64,000 bases of DNA from Diadema setosum. Lineage: Eukaryota; Echinodermata; Echinoidea; Diadematoida; Diadematidae. Positions 44,521 through 57,453 of this stretch are shown piece by piece (positions within the stretch are counted from its first letter, which is position 1; each line of letters opens with the position of its first letter). The position numbers were made by a program, and so were the translations under genes. Under the pieces are notes generated by a model. It worked only from the letters and a program-made list of their open reading frames with translations, did not search any database and was not told the DNA's origin. Location: positions 20,868,494 to 20,932,493 of the forward strand of contig CM067059.1 in assembly GCA_033980235.1 (NCBI GenBank), written 5' to 3'.

Positions 44521-46914
44521 AAACATGACTACACTGCCAGTGTCACAGTACTGATTAGATGAGGTTTTTGTCGGGTCAAACTGCAGAATACACAGTACCG
44601 AGGCTGACATAAAGGCAGGCTTCCAGTGTATTAGAAACAGTGTTTTCATGTGCAGTAGGGACCTACATGTAAGTACATGTACCTTCTGTAAAACTATCAC
44701 GACGTTAAAGCTGCAGGGCAACATGAGTAATTCTTTATGAGACTTCCTGTGCTGCAATAGCCTCAGAGTAACTAAAGGAAAGATCAAGGATCTGAAGCAA
44801 GTCAACTGGGTAGTTGCTCATATTAGGGGAAATCTGTGCTGACTTTATTTTTAACACACTTAATACTACACTGTATCTTTGAAAATCACTGCAACATATT
44901 TGGAACCTGTAAGCATGCTAAAGTCTCATTCTGACTCTGACAACAGCTTTTATAGGTTGTTATCATTGTTTTTGTTTTTCTTTTTAATAGTGTACTTGGA
45001 CCAAGACTAATTGCAGAATGGACTACAGAACTTAAGAATACACTACAGCACAGTTCAAATGTTATGAATTAAAAACTGCAAATCTATTAAAAGAGGAAAT
45101 ATCTTTGAAGTTGAAAGCAACATTCCTACCAGCGTATATTCCCATCTAACAAAACTTTAAAGTTTGAAATATGCTATGCAAAACCATTACCAATGCTTTG
45201 ACTGACAATAAAGGACCATTGCAGAGTTTTTTTCAATTCATTGAATTTCATGATTCAGTTGGGTCAGTTTGGAGTTTTCACACAAAGATCAGCAAAGTGC
45301 AATAACAGGCAGAGAAGAACTATACTGCTAGATACAGGACATACTGTAAATGGAACACTTATGGCAGCACCCATACTTCTTCAGATACATTTGTACTGAG
45401 ATACCGGTATCTCTGAAAGCATGAAAGGTCACTAGACCACTAAAACGTAAGCAACGTCAGTGCGAAATGGCTAGGATAAGTTTTGCTAGGATAAGTTTTG
45501 TGGAATAAATGCGGCTTAGTATCCCTGGTGTTGTTGTCATCTGTGCTTGCAAACATGCTACAACCTGTTGCTAGGCAATGGAACGCAGTGTCGTGAAGAA
45601 TGAGATATATTTCATGACTTGTGCCTGACTTGTGGCTGAAACCAAAGGGTAAAGTCCAAGTATGTGCCAGCACAAAGAACTTCTCAGAGACAGAAGTGAT
45701 CAATGTTATTCTTCGACGGCCGGTAATGTTTTCCACAGTCTAAGTATTCAAATTCTTGTGATAAGGGAGATATCAGCAAAGGCGATAAGAAATTGTGACT
45801 GTGTAAAGACTCATGCATGAAGTATTCTGATTCCCGCCAGAGACAAATAACTGCAGTTGAAACGATTTTGTAAACAGTCTTTGTACCAAAGATGAATCCA
45901 CTAGAACCACTGCAACAATGAACATGATGTTCACTTTTAATCAAATGCATGTACACTGTAAGACTACTAATTAAAACTAGGCTGAGTGGAGACTTGGTTT
46001 GAACAGTCATATGACAGACATTTAACGGCAATCTGGAGGTTGACTTCAGTCAGACTGTTGTCTATGAATACGTATATCAGTTGAACACGCAACACAAGAC
46101 ACAAGATGTTATTGACTGTGCCTGATGTGCAGCCCCTGAACAACTTCATACAGTATACAATCTGTGTAATTCACTCAAAATCACACAGCATTTTGACTCA
46201 TTCTGCAACCTTGACAGTCGAAACAATTATCACTTAATTCACCCTTACAAATGATACTCGGATGCAACATATCACCATCAAAGTGCCTCAATTCATATAC
46301 ATTGTAGATGCAGTTTACACTCTCGACACACTTGAAAAATCTTATGGCATAAAAACATCTTGCCACACGTACATTGGTATGTACACAAACAGATAGAACA
46401 ATACAAAGACAATGGAAACACTATGGATACTGTCCCTTCACAAAACAAATTGTTTTTGTTTGTATTTAAACTCCCAGCACACTTAGAGAGTGAGCCTAAC
46501 CAAGCAAAACCTACATGAGTGTACAGTACCTTGTCCCTTCAATTCTCTTTTCTCATGATCACTCAGGTGATCAGACAAAACACTCATTTTATACTCAATG
46601 AACCATGTGCCAGTATAAACACCACAACACAGCAATTATTCATTACATGAAGCTGCCCACACAGATATTATATGTATAGCTACACATGAGTGAAACAAAT
46701 CATGTCATGGGATAAGTGTTGTATTTACATCGATTAGCCTACAACTGACTACATTTTGGAACACGTGCTGCGCAAACCTCTTTTTCTGAGGAATGTTAAG
46801 CCCTATTCTCTGTTCCCTCCATGGCAGTATGTGCCTGGCAAAATAACTCCTTTACAATATACTCCATACAATGAGGCGATGATGCTCCCAGGCAAAATGG
46901 ATGCATTCTTCAGT
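44521..46914. other. Unique intron sequence
   Basis: GCTAGGATAAGTTTT is repeated in tandem at 45469-45499. The 115-codon minus-strand frame at 45684-46031 has no domain or splice context. No exon recognised. Confidence 0.45.
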
Positions 46915-47220
46915 AAACGGAGCTGACGGGGGAACTTATCCCCGACAGCTTACAGCAAGCCTACAAAGGAAGGATCGGCTCTTTTCGGCAGGGCCTTCTG
47001 TTGGCTCTCGCACGCCATTGTTTGAGCGTGATCTGGGAAAGAGATCAATACTATGCGCTGGACCGGCTGACTAACGAAGCGGATCAATTCGAATGCGCTT
47101 ACTGCCGAGGGAGGACTGCATGGATCATAAATGCGGAGTGGCTTTTGCATTTCCCACACCAAGATGTGGCAGAAAGAAGCAGCACGTCTCAGCGACAACT
47201 CGCAAGCCACATGTGAGGAG
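46915..47220. promoter_or_regulatory. Candidate cis-regulatory island
   Basis: GC-richer block open on both strands, so probably constrained or simply stop-poor. It contains CCATTGTTTG (SOX-like) at 47015, TTCCCACAC (Su(H)-like) at 47151 and palindromic TCAATTCGAATGCGC-type sequence. Not supported as coding. Confidence 0.3.
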
Positions 47221-47778
47221 ACAAATGGTACTGTGGGGCCGAATAGGCGAAGATCTTTGTTAGCAGCGACTGGTGTTTGCATTGGAAAGCTGGCAGCGAG
47301 ATGAATTCATGACCTTGGCATTTCCACTGGACAGAAACAGATAATCCCAAGGACTGGACAGTGCAAAGCCAAACCACTGTAGAGTACAATGCCAATATTC
47401 TGCACAACACTGACCCCTTGCACTTTGCCGTTCAGCATGGTCTCATACACTGGGCATTGTAATGGATATAGGCCTATTGTACAGTTTTATGCATGTACTG
47501 ATTTTTTTTTTTAATAATGTGACATCACATCTTCCTTCATCAGCATCGGTTGTTCAAATCTGAAGATCTTTTTGTTTACAAATAATGAACATAATTTTTA
47601 TTTGTTTTGATAGAAAACAAAACATTAAGGAATGATTCTTTAGACTGGCATGTGATATCTAAAAACTAAGTTAAAATGCTGCACAAGTCAGGATTTCATG
47701 CAAGGAATGCATCTGGATTGCAAAAAAAAAAAGACAAAAAAAGAACATGTTACAGCGATGCTACAAAACACACTGCAT
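47221..47778. other. Unique intron sequence
   Basis: Poly-T near 47502-47512. Nothing else recognised. Confidence 0.5.
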
Positions 47779-47887
47779 GGCCCTGTTTTATGAAGCGTTA
47801 TAATTAATTATATCTATCATAAGTCTATGACAGCCTGTGTAGAAAGGCAATTTATAATAGATTATGTCTTTTGATAAAACGGGGCCC
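47779..47887. mobile_element. Short inverted-repeat element, GGCCCTGTTTTATGAAG ends
   Basis: GGCCCTGTTTTATGAAG is mirrored by TTTTGATAAAACGGGGCCC. About 109 bp and AT-rich inside (TTATAATTAATTATA). MITE-like. Confidence 0.7.
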
Positions 47888-49408
47888 AGATGTACACTGT
47901 ATGTAAGCTACTTTTTTGACATGGCATTGATAATCCTTAAATCATTGGTGCTTGGGCATGCTCATTGACTTTGCACACAATCGGATTGGGTGTTGTCCCC
48001 TGTTATGATTCACACTTCCACGCACACATCTGCTGACTTCACCTGGTATTTGCGGTTTCCAAATCAATACCTCGTCATCTGCTGTGCTGCTCAACCATCA
48101 CCGCACAAACGCAATTCTGCATCCATGCAATGGCAGCGATTGCGCACATGGGGTTAGCAGACTTGTCTGCAGTGAAATATACATTAGGAGATTCTCCGCG
48201 TTTAAGAGCATTCTACGCAAGCTAATGATTCTCGCCATGTACTCAGTATGATGTATCAAACAGCTTGTAGATACATCACTGACAGTCCACAAATTGAATG
48301 ATGCACCCGAGCATGAATTTTGAAATCACTGTAATTACACTGGGATGTACCGGTATGTTTTGTTATATGTGTGTCATTATTCACATGTTTGAATGTTGTA
48401 TCATGTTGGTATTCAAGGTTACAGATAAATTCACATTTAAGATGCAAGAAAGTCCCTTTTAGGATGATACTGATCTATGAAATTACTTCCCACATTTACA
48501 AAGAAGAACTAGCACTTCTTGACTGAGTATAACTAGTGGCAGCTTGTAAATCATTCAGTCTATTCCAAGCACTGATGAATAAGGTAACAATCGTGATCTG
48601 TAAATGATTGTATTGCACAATATTTCTTGTTTAATGCAAATGAGAGAGGCGAATACTGGAGCATTCGCTGATGTACAAAGTTGACGTTTTTATGCTACAG
48701 TCAATGAAATGACACCATGTCCAAGACCCCTATAGTCGGTCCTCGAAGGATGAAAGCTACAACACAGCATGCATGTTTACTGTGGGAATCCAATTTTATG
48801 GCCATTCCAAAATGATTGGTACCACTTTGTCACCCTCTTGAGGGCTACAATAGTTTCAATACAACTCTCGGCTTTCTTCCACAGCACCCCGTGCATCTGG
48901 ACCTGCCGCCCATTTAGCCTCAATTTGCTCCAGTTCTTGTGAGGGCTGGCTCGGTCCAATAAGTTGTGCAAACTGGTTCTATTACCCCCACATTGGACTC
49001 CTGAATGAGTGCAGTCTTTAAAAAGCCACCCTGTGAGAGACTTAAGGTAATGCGAAGTGTCAATAGAGACCTGCGTATTAACCATCCTTCATCAAGCCTA
49101 ATGGATACCGGATCTGACAAGCATGGCACACATGTATTGTTTAGACTAACAGCTGATTATTGACTTGAGCATGGCTTGTTTACACCCACAGCTAGCCAAG
49201 AGTAATATGGACAAAGTCCTATACTAATGCAGTATCCAAGAAATCGTAACTGATAAGGAATGTAATACACAATGTACCACTCTGCAGGCCCTGTATACAA
49301 AGATAACACACAAACTGTATAGGCCTAGGGCCTAAATGTATGGACATCTGTTCATTTTTCAGGGCTGGTCAGTCGCTATGCACTATTCATGTGCAAGCTT
49401 GTACTGTA
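47888..49408. other. Unique intron sequence with one unexplained open frame
   Basis: A 102-codon minus-strand frame at 48777-49085 contains SLTGWLFKDCTHSGVQCGG and KKAESCIETIVALKRVTKW. Its composition is protein-like, but there is no domain, partner exon or clear splice site. 47990-48250 is somewhat GC-richer and may be regulatory. Confidence 0.35.
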
Positions 49409-49501
49409 TTAACCCGTTGAGGACGGTTTGATTTTGCTACAACACGCATTTCCCATTGACACCTGCCCGAGTATACTCGGGACTCGTCCTCAACGGGTTA
49501 A
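49409..49501. repeat. Double-hairpin inverted repeat
   Basis: TTAACCCGTTGAGGACG at 49409 is mirrored by CGTCCTCAACGGGTTAA ending at 49501. Inside it, CCCGAGTATACTCGGG (49467-49482) is a perfect palindrome. Probably a tiny MITE. Confidence 0.8.
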
Positions 49502-51270
49502 GGCCTACATGTACACTTCTGCTTTATGACATTAACTCTTATTACCTGGAAACTATTTTCTCTGTAAAGTTAAATGTTACAATTACATAACATCTGTTTC
49601 TATTTATAAAGAGCCAAGTAATGTTATTTTCAAGGTTCTTGTTGGAGACTTCAAAATATAATGGCTACAGTGACAATACATGTATGTGCCAGTAACCAAT
49701 ACAACATACAATCAATTCAAAACTTAGATAGCATCGACTCTCTTTTCTTATTTTTGCAGGGGGTGGGGGTCTGTTGAGATTATAATGACCAAAAAATACA
49801 ACACTTTACAGGTATTCACACTTGCTGCAACAATGGAGATCAAGAAGGGAAACCAATACACCCGGCACACATATTCTCAATTCTCCCACTCTTCCTTTCT
49901 GCAGCACAGGATAATACTACTTTTGAACTAGGGATATGTGTGCTGCTTGTACATGCCTACATACTTGTACCTAACCCTGACCCCAAAACTTTTTTTATAG
50001 GTAAGAGAGAGAAAAAGAGAAAGAGGAAAAATCAGGCAGGTGCAGGATGATTCATTTCATGCCACATTAACTAAACCAGAGAACATTCAATTGGGATATC
50101 TTTCTACATGTATATATCCCACTTCCCCTCTGTGCTTTCTTTTTCTGTAAGCCAGGCTAAGAATGTTTTAGAACTCCCATGACTCAGCATGTTGCAGGCT
50201 GCATGTCCACATACCTTAACACTGACCCTTCACCCCAATAACATCCTCGTAGTAGAGAAAACAAAAAGAGGGAAGGGCAAACAGGTTAAAATTTCAACTG
50301 AACAATGGAACATGAAACTCCACACCTAATCTCCCAAAGCAGCAAATGTTCATTCTTCATAATGAAAGAGGTCACTAGGATAGCACTGCTACAAGTACTG
50401 TAATCAAGCCATTTCTATGTACAGGAAGTATGAATACATGTACCTGGTGCACTGTCATTTTGATAACTTGCAAATATCAGCATATCAAAGTGAAGAGGAT
50501 ATAGATTGATATACTGACTGGGATCACCTGAGGACTATATGTTATCAGATTCTGGATGAAGGATTTATTATCAAGTGTGTATCAAGTGTGTGATTGCAGA
50601 CAGGAACAGGATGCCCTTGACCCTTTGACCCCTCATGACCCTACTATAATAAGGTTAATCTCCCACTGGCCCTAAAGATCCCAGGGTCTGATGACTAAAC
50701 CGGTGGAGCCAGGGGTCACCTACTTGTGGATGGGATCGAAGGTTGGGCTTTCCTCAATATACACTCACTCTTCCATTATGCCTCAGTCTATTGTGGAGGA
50801 AACGAGTGAGCAGGCGGATGCCCTGGGGTGGCCGACTGGAAGACATGTGTGAGCTCCTGCTGTTTCATAAATCACACACACCACGCGATTCACCTGGAAT
50901 GTCTCTCCATTTTACCAAGAATGAGACAAACCTCCGGATTCTTGATTTCCTCAGAAAACCACAGAACTTTCACTCCCACATTGAGTTAACCTGTGGTAGA
51001 CCTTCAGTAAATTCTAACAATATGGTGGGGTTCTATTGACAAGACTCCTCTATCAGTTCCTCTTTACAGCACACACCGTATGTATTGTACAGTGTACCAT
51101 ATCAGTTAACCCTGAAGCTGAGGACATCAAGAGCAAATGGGAGTAAAGCTGCAAAATCAGAGATTTTGGTCAATCTCCCATTCTTCACTTTGAACATTTT
51201 CAAGAGAATAGGGCCTAAACATTACATGAAGCCTAGTAATATTCCAATCAAATAGGAACAGTTGGCAGAT
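49502..51270. other. Unique intron sequence
   Basis: A 98-codon plus-strand frame at 50743-51039 has no domain. TCAAGTGTGTA is repeated near 50570. No exon recognised. Confidence 0.45.
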
Positions 51271-51481
51271 TTACTGTAAAACCAGAAATTTTTGTGTGCA
51301 TGAGACATTCACGAATCTCACGAGGAGCCAAGATGAATGAAAGTAAAATGCATGTGAAGGTTTCTGTCTACACAATGAATTGCATTCCAGTCACTAATTA
51401 GTGAAAATCATGCCACGAAAGAGGCTGTCGGATCTAATTCGTGAAAGTTTCACATCATACATGTTTCTGGTTTTACAGTTA
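51271..51481. mobile_element. Inverted-repeat element with TTACTGTAAAACCAGAAA ends (copy 2)
   Basis: TTACTGTAAAACCAGAAAT is mirrored by TTTCTGGTTTTACAGTTA, about 211 bp. It shares the ends of the element at 41693, and its outermost TTACTGTAAAA matches the element at 22535. It lies 62 bp from the CCDC88 exon donor. Confidence 0.75.
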
Positions 51482-51543
51482 CCTCTGTACGCCTACATCC
51501 TAAATCTCATGCAATTTTATATGGATATAATTTGCAAACCTAC

Positions 51544-51652
51544 CAGATAGAAGGACTTGATCCTCTTCATTAGGGAATCCAGGTTCTGGATGCGAAGATT
51601 GATTTCACCATTGACCTCTCCGTTGACCCGTAAGGAAGACGGCCTGGCATCT
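51544..51652 (-). CDS. CCDC88 (Girdin/Daple-like) HOOK-domain exon, second visible in transcript order
   Basis: Minus-strand exon of 109 nt. The acceptor is CTCTGTGCAG before AGATGCC; the donor is CTG|GTAGGT. Its first base completes an isoleucine codon from the upstream exon (AT+A). The peptide then reads DARPSSLRVNGEVNGEINLR and IQNLDSLMKRIKSFYL, leaving phase 0. In girdin the matching segment has RVN, then SLR.HNL and an IK.FYQE motif at the same spacing, leading into the LPNVL block. That block begins the next exon, at 10226, after a 41.3-kb intron. The small insertion GEVNGEI is specific to this protein as far as I can tell. Confidence 0.9.
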
Positions 51653-51855
51653 CTGCACAGAGGAAGGAAACCACAGATATTAGTTTGGCAACATTCAAGG
51701 ATGTCTATCATAAACAAGTTGAGAAAGTAAACAGGTACCCCAGCAAATTTACAAAGCAAACACAAATTAATAAATTCACAAATAAGCAGATACATCTACT
51801 TTGATAATGTCAAATTACTTGAATTATCACCACAAGCTTAATGCAATAATGTGAC

Positions 51856-52428
51856 TACAGTCAAACCTGCCTTAGCGGCCACCTCTCTATAGCGGCCACC
51901 TGTCTATAGCGGCCACTGAAAAATCCCCCCGAGAGAAAAGCCATGTTAAAGACCCTGTGTATAGCGGCCACCTGTCTAACGCGGCCAGCGGCCACAAATT
52001 TTGTTTCCCGCGGTAGATTTTAACCTGTCTATAGCGGCCAAAAACCCGATGGAGCCGTAGCCGAGCTGATAATTCAGGGTGTTTTTCTGCTTTTCAGCTG
52101 TGCCAGTCATTTCTGGGCAACATTCAGTGATCGCCACCGTTGCATTCATCACTTATTCAGTCACAATAATGCACTAATTCATGACTGTGCACATGCTACA
52201 TCCAGTGTGTGTACTGTGCAACAATTTCATAAACACCGGCATTGTTCTATGCATGATACACACGTGTGCATACGTACACACATAAATGTACATGTATATA
52301 CAACGATGATACATGTACATGTAGGCAATGCACACAAAGTTGGATTACCTGTCTATAGCGGCCACCTGTCTATAACGGCCACTTTTTCCGTATCCCTTGA
52401 GTGGCCGCTATAGACAGGTTTGACTGTA
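51856..52428. mobile_element. Inverted-repeat element built of TATAGCGGCCACC units
   Basis: 573 bp. TACAGTCAAACCTGCCTTAG at the left is mirrored by AGACAGGTTTGACTGTA at the right. About nine copies of (CTGTC)TATAGCGGCCAC or close variants crowd both sides. The middle (about 52080-52340) is unrelated sequence with ACATGTACATGTA, possibly an insertion or the element body. No transposase. Confidence 0.85.
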
Positions 52429-53879
52429 CATGTATGTAGGACCTATTACTATCACAAGAGAAAAACAATAATCTGAGCATTTCTTTTTAAGTGATTTTGG
52501 CCAGCATTCTGTAATTGCTTTGAAAATATAGCTGTCAGTACAAAGTTAAAAAAAAAAAAAAAAGACCCACACAAGATTATTTGCAAGTCTTCTTCCTCCT
52601 TCATATATATCAAAGTTTAAAAAGAATTTAGTATAATGCTTTACAATTTTGGAAGTTTCTATACTTGCACCAGTTGGTGATCTTGATTTAGAACTCCAGA
52701 TTTAATATCATGCGCAAACTACAACTGTCATTGCTGATAAATGATTTTGTTTTGATGAGTGGGGGCAATTTGTTTTCTTCTGTATTTTGAGACTGTGCAA
52801 GAAATATGAAAACAGAACCATGACAGTAGCAACAGTTATTGTAAACGTGATCTGTCAGTTTAACCATAACTGTACGTGACAAGCATATCAAAGTACATTA
52901 ATGGCAGTCTATATGTACATGTAATATGTAGGTAATCTAGATATGATGGCAACAGCAATAAAGAGTATGAGTCACGGAATGTGAGTTGTGCAGGAGAGGG
53001 CTGCATGTCAACACGGTATGACTCCTGTTACATTCAATGTCACTACGTACTTTGAATGTCTGCTGCCAATCCAACATACATGTATAGATGGCTCATATGA
53101 TGTAGCCTCGCACTATCAGTCTCTGATAATCCCTTTCAAAAAAGGGTAGTAATTAAATTTCCCCTATCAAGAATCAATTGTGTGAGCACAGTTCGGGCAT
53201 GAATCACATCCTCTCAGCTCAGATATGCCCCCAAAATCACTTTGATTGAATATTTGTCCTGGAGTTACCCATCACACAAATATAAAAGTATGTTTTAGAA
53301 TGTTTTGTTTGTTTTTTTACTTTAAAATATTACTTAAATACATTTTTCCTTTGAATTTAAAATCACTGTTTAATTTAATAACATTGTTACAACAGTCATT
53401 CTTCTGATAAATGTGAGGAAAAAAAAAGATGGTCCTAAATAAAGCATAACAGTAGCTACTGTACTGGTAAGTATCCCTGTAGGAAATAGGATTACAGTGT
53501 GTATAGCATAAGCATTGGAACAACAAATACAGTGGGGGAGGGGGCAAACATTTGAAAAGCTGTACACCATGTACCCTACATAAGGGATATATACAGTAGT
53601 CAGAAATTCACTAGGCTGTACAAAAATTGTGATAAGCTGGCAGCTGCATGAAGCTGCACAACACAAGTCTCTCTCAAGGTCTACAGTACTGTCCATTTGG
53701 GCTCTCCAGTCAGCCTCGTAATTAGTCCCGCAATGAACAGCAGACACCGTCCCCTTTCAGATTGCACAACTTTCTCGTTTGTAATTAAAATTCGGGAATA
53801 CACTGTGTCTTCCTCATCACTTTCAGAGTTACAGCATGTTCACACTCTGAAATGAGTCTCGTAACTACCATACTGTAGG
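52429..53879. other. Unique intron sequence
   Basis: Poly-A at 52547-52563. Nothing else recognised; the 125-codon minus-strand frame at 53370-53747 shows no domain. Confidence 0.5.
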
Positions 53880-54075
53880 TACCACGGTGGACTCCCGTTT
53901 TAACGAAGTCCTTGGGACCGGTGGTTTTCTTTCGTCATATCAAAATTTTGTTCAATATCCATGAACAAATAAACAATAAAAAACATGGAGCACATTCTGT
54001 TGGGGTCTGAATTTTTACTTCGTTGTAACCGGAATTTCGTTGTAACTGTGTTCGTCATAACGGGAGTGCACTGTA
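53880..54075. mobile_element. Inverted-repeat element, GGACTCCCGTTTTAACGAA ends
   Basis: GGTGGACTCCCGTTTTAACG is mirrored by CGTCATAACGGGAGTGCAC near the right edge. Inside are repeated CGTTGTAAC and TTCGTCATA phrases. About 196 bp, non-coding. Confidence 0.75.
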
Positions 54076-56648
54076 CCTCAAACTGCTAACGGCAAGTACA
54101 TGTACACGTAGAGCAATTACGACAGCCTTGTCAAAAACCCTATGGTCTACTAATTAAACACAAAGCTCCTTGTACACGCACACACACACACATTGTCCAC
54201 ACTTCATTGGAGTGTAAACATCCTGATCCAAAACAGCATACCATGTAATAGAGGAAATGAATAATGACCAAGCAAAGTCTCATCACCTCAAATTTGTAAG
54301 GTTTAATCCATTCAGATTATCAACTAGAACGCAGAGTTGTGCAAAACTCAAGGAAATAGGAAAATGGTTTCTGAGCGTGTCTGACCAAACTCAATTTGAA
54401 CGTGATTAAGTTTGCTTTCAGACTTGCATCTCAGGAGTAAATTGAGTGCCACAAAACATGTTTCAAACTCAGACACAAACCAGTTCCTTTGTCAGTCTGA
54501 AAGAGCTCAAAGACACACGCAAAGACTTCCTCTCCCAACCTGAACAAAACATGTATCCTATTTTCACCGTCTCCCGCAACTAGCTTGATTTGTTGACACA
54601 AGGCACTCCTGCAAATAGCCACATTGGGAGATAATGAAACTGCAGCATCGTCACCGTCATATCAATATTGATTACCTGCCAGCAAATGCTGTGTGGAATA
54701 TGGAATATTGTAATATATGCATGGTTGGCAAAATCAATGACATGTACAATGTACATAGTACATTTGTATCCTTATCTGAAATTGTTATTTTGTCATTTCA
54801 ATATCCACAGTAGCATACAATATTTAGAACATCTCTACAGCCGGTGCATAAAGGGAGGAATCAAGTACATGTAACATACGTATAAAAGACTGACATTCAG
54901 TTGGTTACAAAACTGTTCATACAAATCATATGCAATAACTTCTGTCACAGGGAAGCATTATGTGGATGAATTTAATACACAAAAATAGACAGTTACACTT
55001 ATGAGTCATTTAAATGTCAGCAAACACTGATTGCTGCATCTCATACTGTAGGCAAGTAAAAATATTGGTTGGTGCATCATAGTTATCAGCTCTGAAAAAT
55101 GAGAAATGTCAGCACTTGCATAGTTTCTCAAAGGAATTTCAAAACTCCGGTCTCCAAACGATATCATTAAACTCCTTTAATACACAGTGTCCAAGGTCTG
55201 TCTGTTCTTTCTCAGCAACAAAAAGTATATTTAAAATCATGTGAACAATTACGAGCAGTACACCAGTGACATCACACACAGACACACACACATACATAAA
55301 CAGGCCTGACTCTGTATCTGTATTAACCAACAGACACATTATCGCTTGATGCACACAAACAAAGAAACTATCATCAATTTCTTGTTTTTCACAAAACTTT
55401 TGCAATGTGTTTAATTTTGATTGTTTGTTTGTTTGTTTGTTTGCTTGCTTGCTTGTTTGTTTGTTTTTGGTCATCAGGATGACATTGACTTCAATATCTT
55501 TACTTTGCAGTTACAATGTGTAGTACCCTCCACTATGGTGGAACGTCGTATCGTAGACAATGAGGATAGCAGAAGAGTGCACAGAAAGGAAGATATCCCA
55601 AAGTGTCATTTTATTAATGAAGAGCTTGTATCATGATATCCCACTGGCCATGATACATCATACATGAATAACAAACAAGGCTGAATTTTTTTTTCTAGAC
55701 AGACAATATTGGCAACTACAGTGTACATTGTAGGTGTCCAACAGGCTAGGCAACAAGTGATTATACAACTGAATATGATACCACACTTGCTGGTATTGCA
55801 TGCTGGAATTGCATGCTGAGAACGTTCTGTTCAAGTATCGGTATGCGGCACTCACATTCAGTATAGTGTATGTTATTATGAGACTGAGAGACTGCAATGA
55901 AATCCAACACCTTCCTGTAACCTTAGAATTCCTGGGTATTTAAAATCAGCAACCGCTTTAAGCAGTGCTCAAGCACAAACACAAAGCAGTGAATAGGGTT
56001 GATATTTATGGGGTTTTTTTTTTTCTCCCTAAGAATTAGGAATACAAAATATGAAACATACAAGCCTGTGCAGGATGGTGAAATTAATACACAATACAGG
56101 TATCACATGACATCACAGGTGTCATTATGAAATCCAACACGACTACAATGGGACAGTGTTAGCCGGCGTATATGAATTTGAAATCATACTGTCAGGTACA
56201 GTCTTGTCATGTATTAGAACAGTTTGTGGGATTAGCATATTAAGGGTAAAAAAGCCAGTTCGGAGTTAACTCATGGGCACATTGGTGCGAATGACCTTTC
56301 TTTTTTCTCAGTCATTTAGGGGCACTTCACTCATCTTCAGAACGACACTGTAATCATTTAGCTTTACAACAATTTATGGCATTCATCAATCCTGTTCAAA
56401 CAGAGAATGAACTTGCATAGACCAGATGACCAGAATGATCTGTCCATTAGATCAAAATAATAGACTAAAATAATTAATGAAATCATGGTTCATTGATTTT
56501 GTAGGTGTAAAAAGAGCACTTCCCTTAAATTGTTTCTTTATGCAATTATTTTTTAATACATCTTTGCCCAAATAGCTGTGAAAATATTTGATCACTTACA
56601 TACTATATGGTACAATACATGAAATGTACCTACATTATATGTTGTAAA
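54076..56648. other. Intron sequence with GTTT repeat
   Basis: A CACACA run at 54178-54191 and a GTTT/GCTT tract at 55421-55468. No exons recognised. Confidence 0.5.
55421..55468. repeat. GTTT / GCTT tetranucleotide repeat
   Basis: GTTT units with an internal block of GCTT, directly visible. Confidence 0.9.
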
Positions 56649-57453
56649 TGGTCAATTCCACAGAAAGGTTGCATTTTATGAAAATCAAACAATTGAGTAT
56701 AGATGATTAATGAAGCTTAATTAGATGATCTGGTATTGTTTGCTCAAAGCAGCCTTTCACACCGGATATTTTGATACCTCATTTGTGAACATCGGTGAAC
56801 GTGGAGTGGAGTTATGTCCGAAAAACCTTCATTTTTCATGAAAATTGCCAATTTTTTGTAGAATTTATGTATCATTTTTGATACACTATTATGACCATAA
56901 TACAGCTTGTGTAATTCTCAGATGGCTTATTTTCTGAATGTTCTTTGGTCATTGATTTGTTTTATGATGTTCTAGAACTTGTTCCTGCACCAGTAAATAT
57001 TATTCTCTCAATCTCAAAATGTGGTGGTTGATAGCGTCCCATAAGTCACGTTTTTGTGTCCCATCAGTCACACTGGTTTTCCCTATCCTGCTACTGTACC
57101 AATGAGTAGATATTCATACCACTTGGCTCAGGGTAAGCACCAACCCTTTGCTACATTCAGGAAAGAAAATATCTTTCCAGAGACTCTGTGTTTAAGAATA
57201 TTTCAGAACTTACTTTCCCATGTGAAAAACGGTGGTCCTCAGATGTCCCATAAGTCACGACAGCAATTTTTCGTTGCTGTACGTAATGCAATGATACTTT
57301 TCAAACTAAGTATGGTGTTTTCATAAACTGTGATATGATGGATCTAACCATGAACTGAGAAAAATGCATTTGATGCAACTATTTTCTCAAAATACTGGTT
57401 TGAAATTGCCGAAAATTGTCACTTTGTCCCATAAGTCACAATGGAATTGACCA
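56649..57453. mobile_element. 805-bp element with repeated CCCATAAGTCAC
   Basis: Ends TGGTCAATTCCA and TGGAATTGACCA are exact 12-bp inverted repeats. GTCCCATAAGTCAC-type 14-mers occur near 57036, 57058 (variant CATCAGTCAC), 57245 and 57426. A 90-codon open frame lies between copies and is probably incidental. Class unknown; non-autonomous DNA element suspected. Confidence 0.65.

Noticed and set aside
46950..47282. 110-codon minus-strand frame
   Set aside because: Open on both strands, no splice context; better explained as a GC-richer non-coding island.
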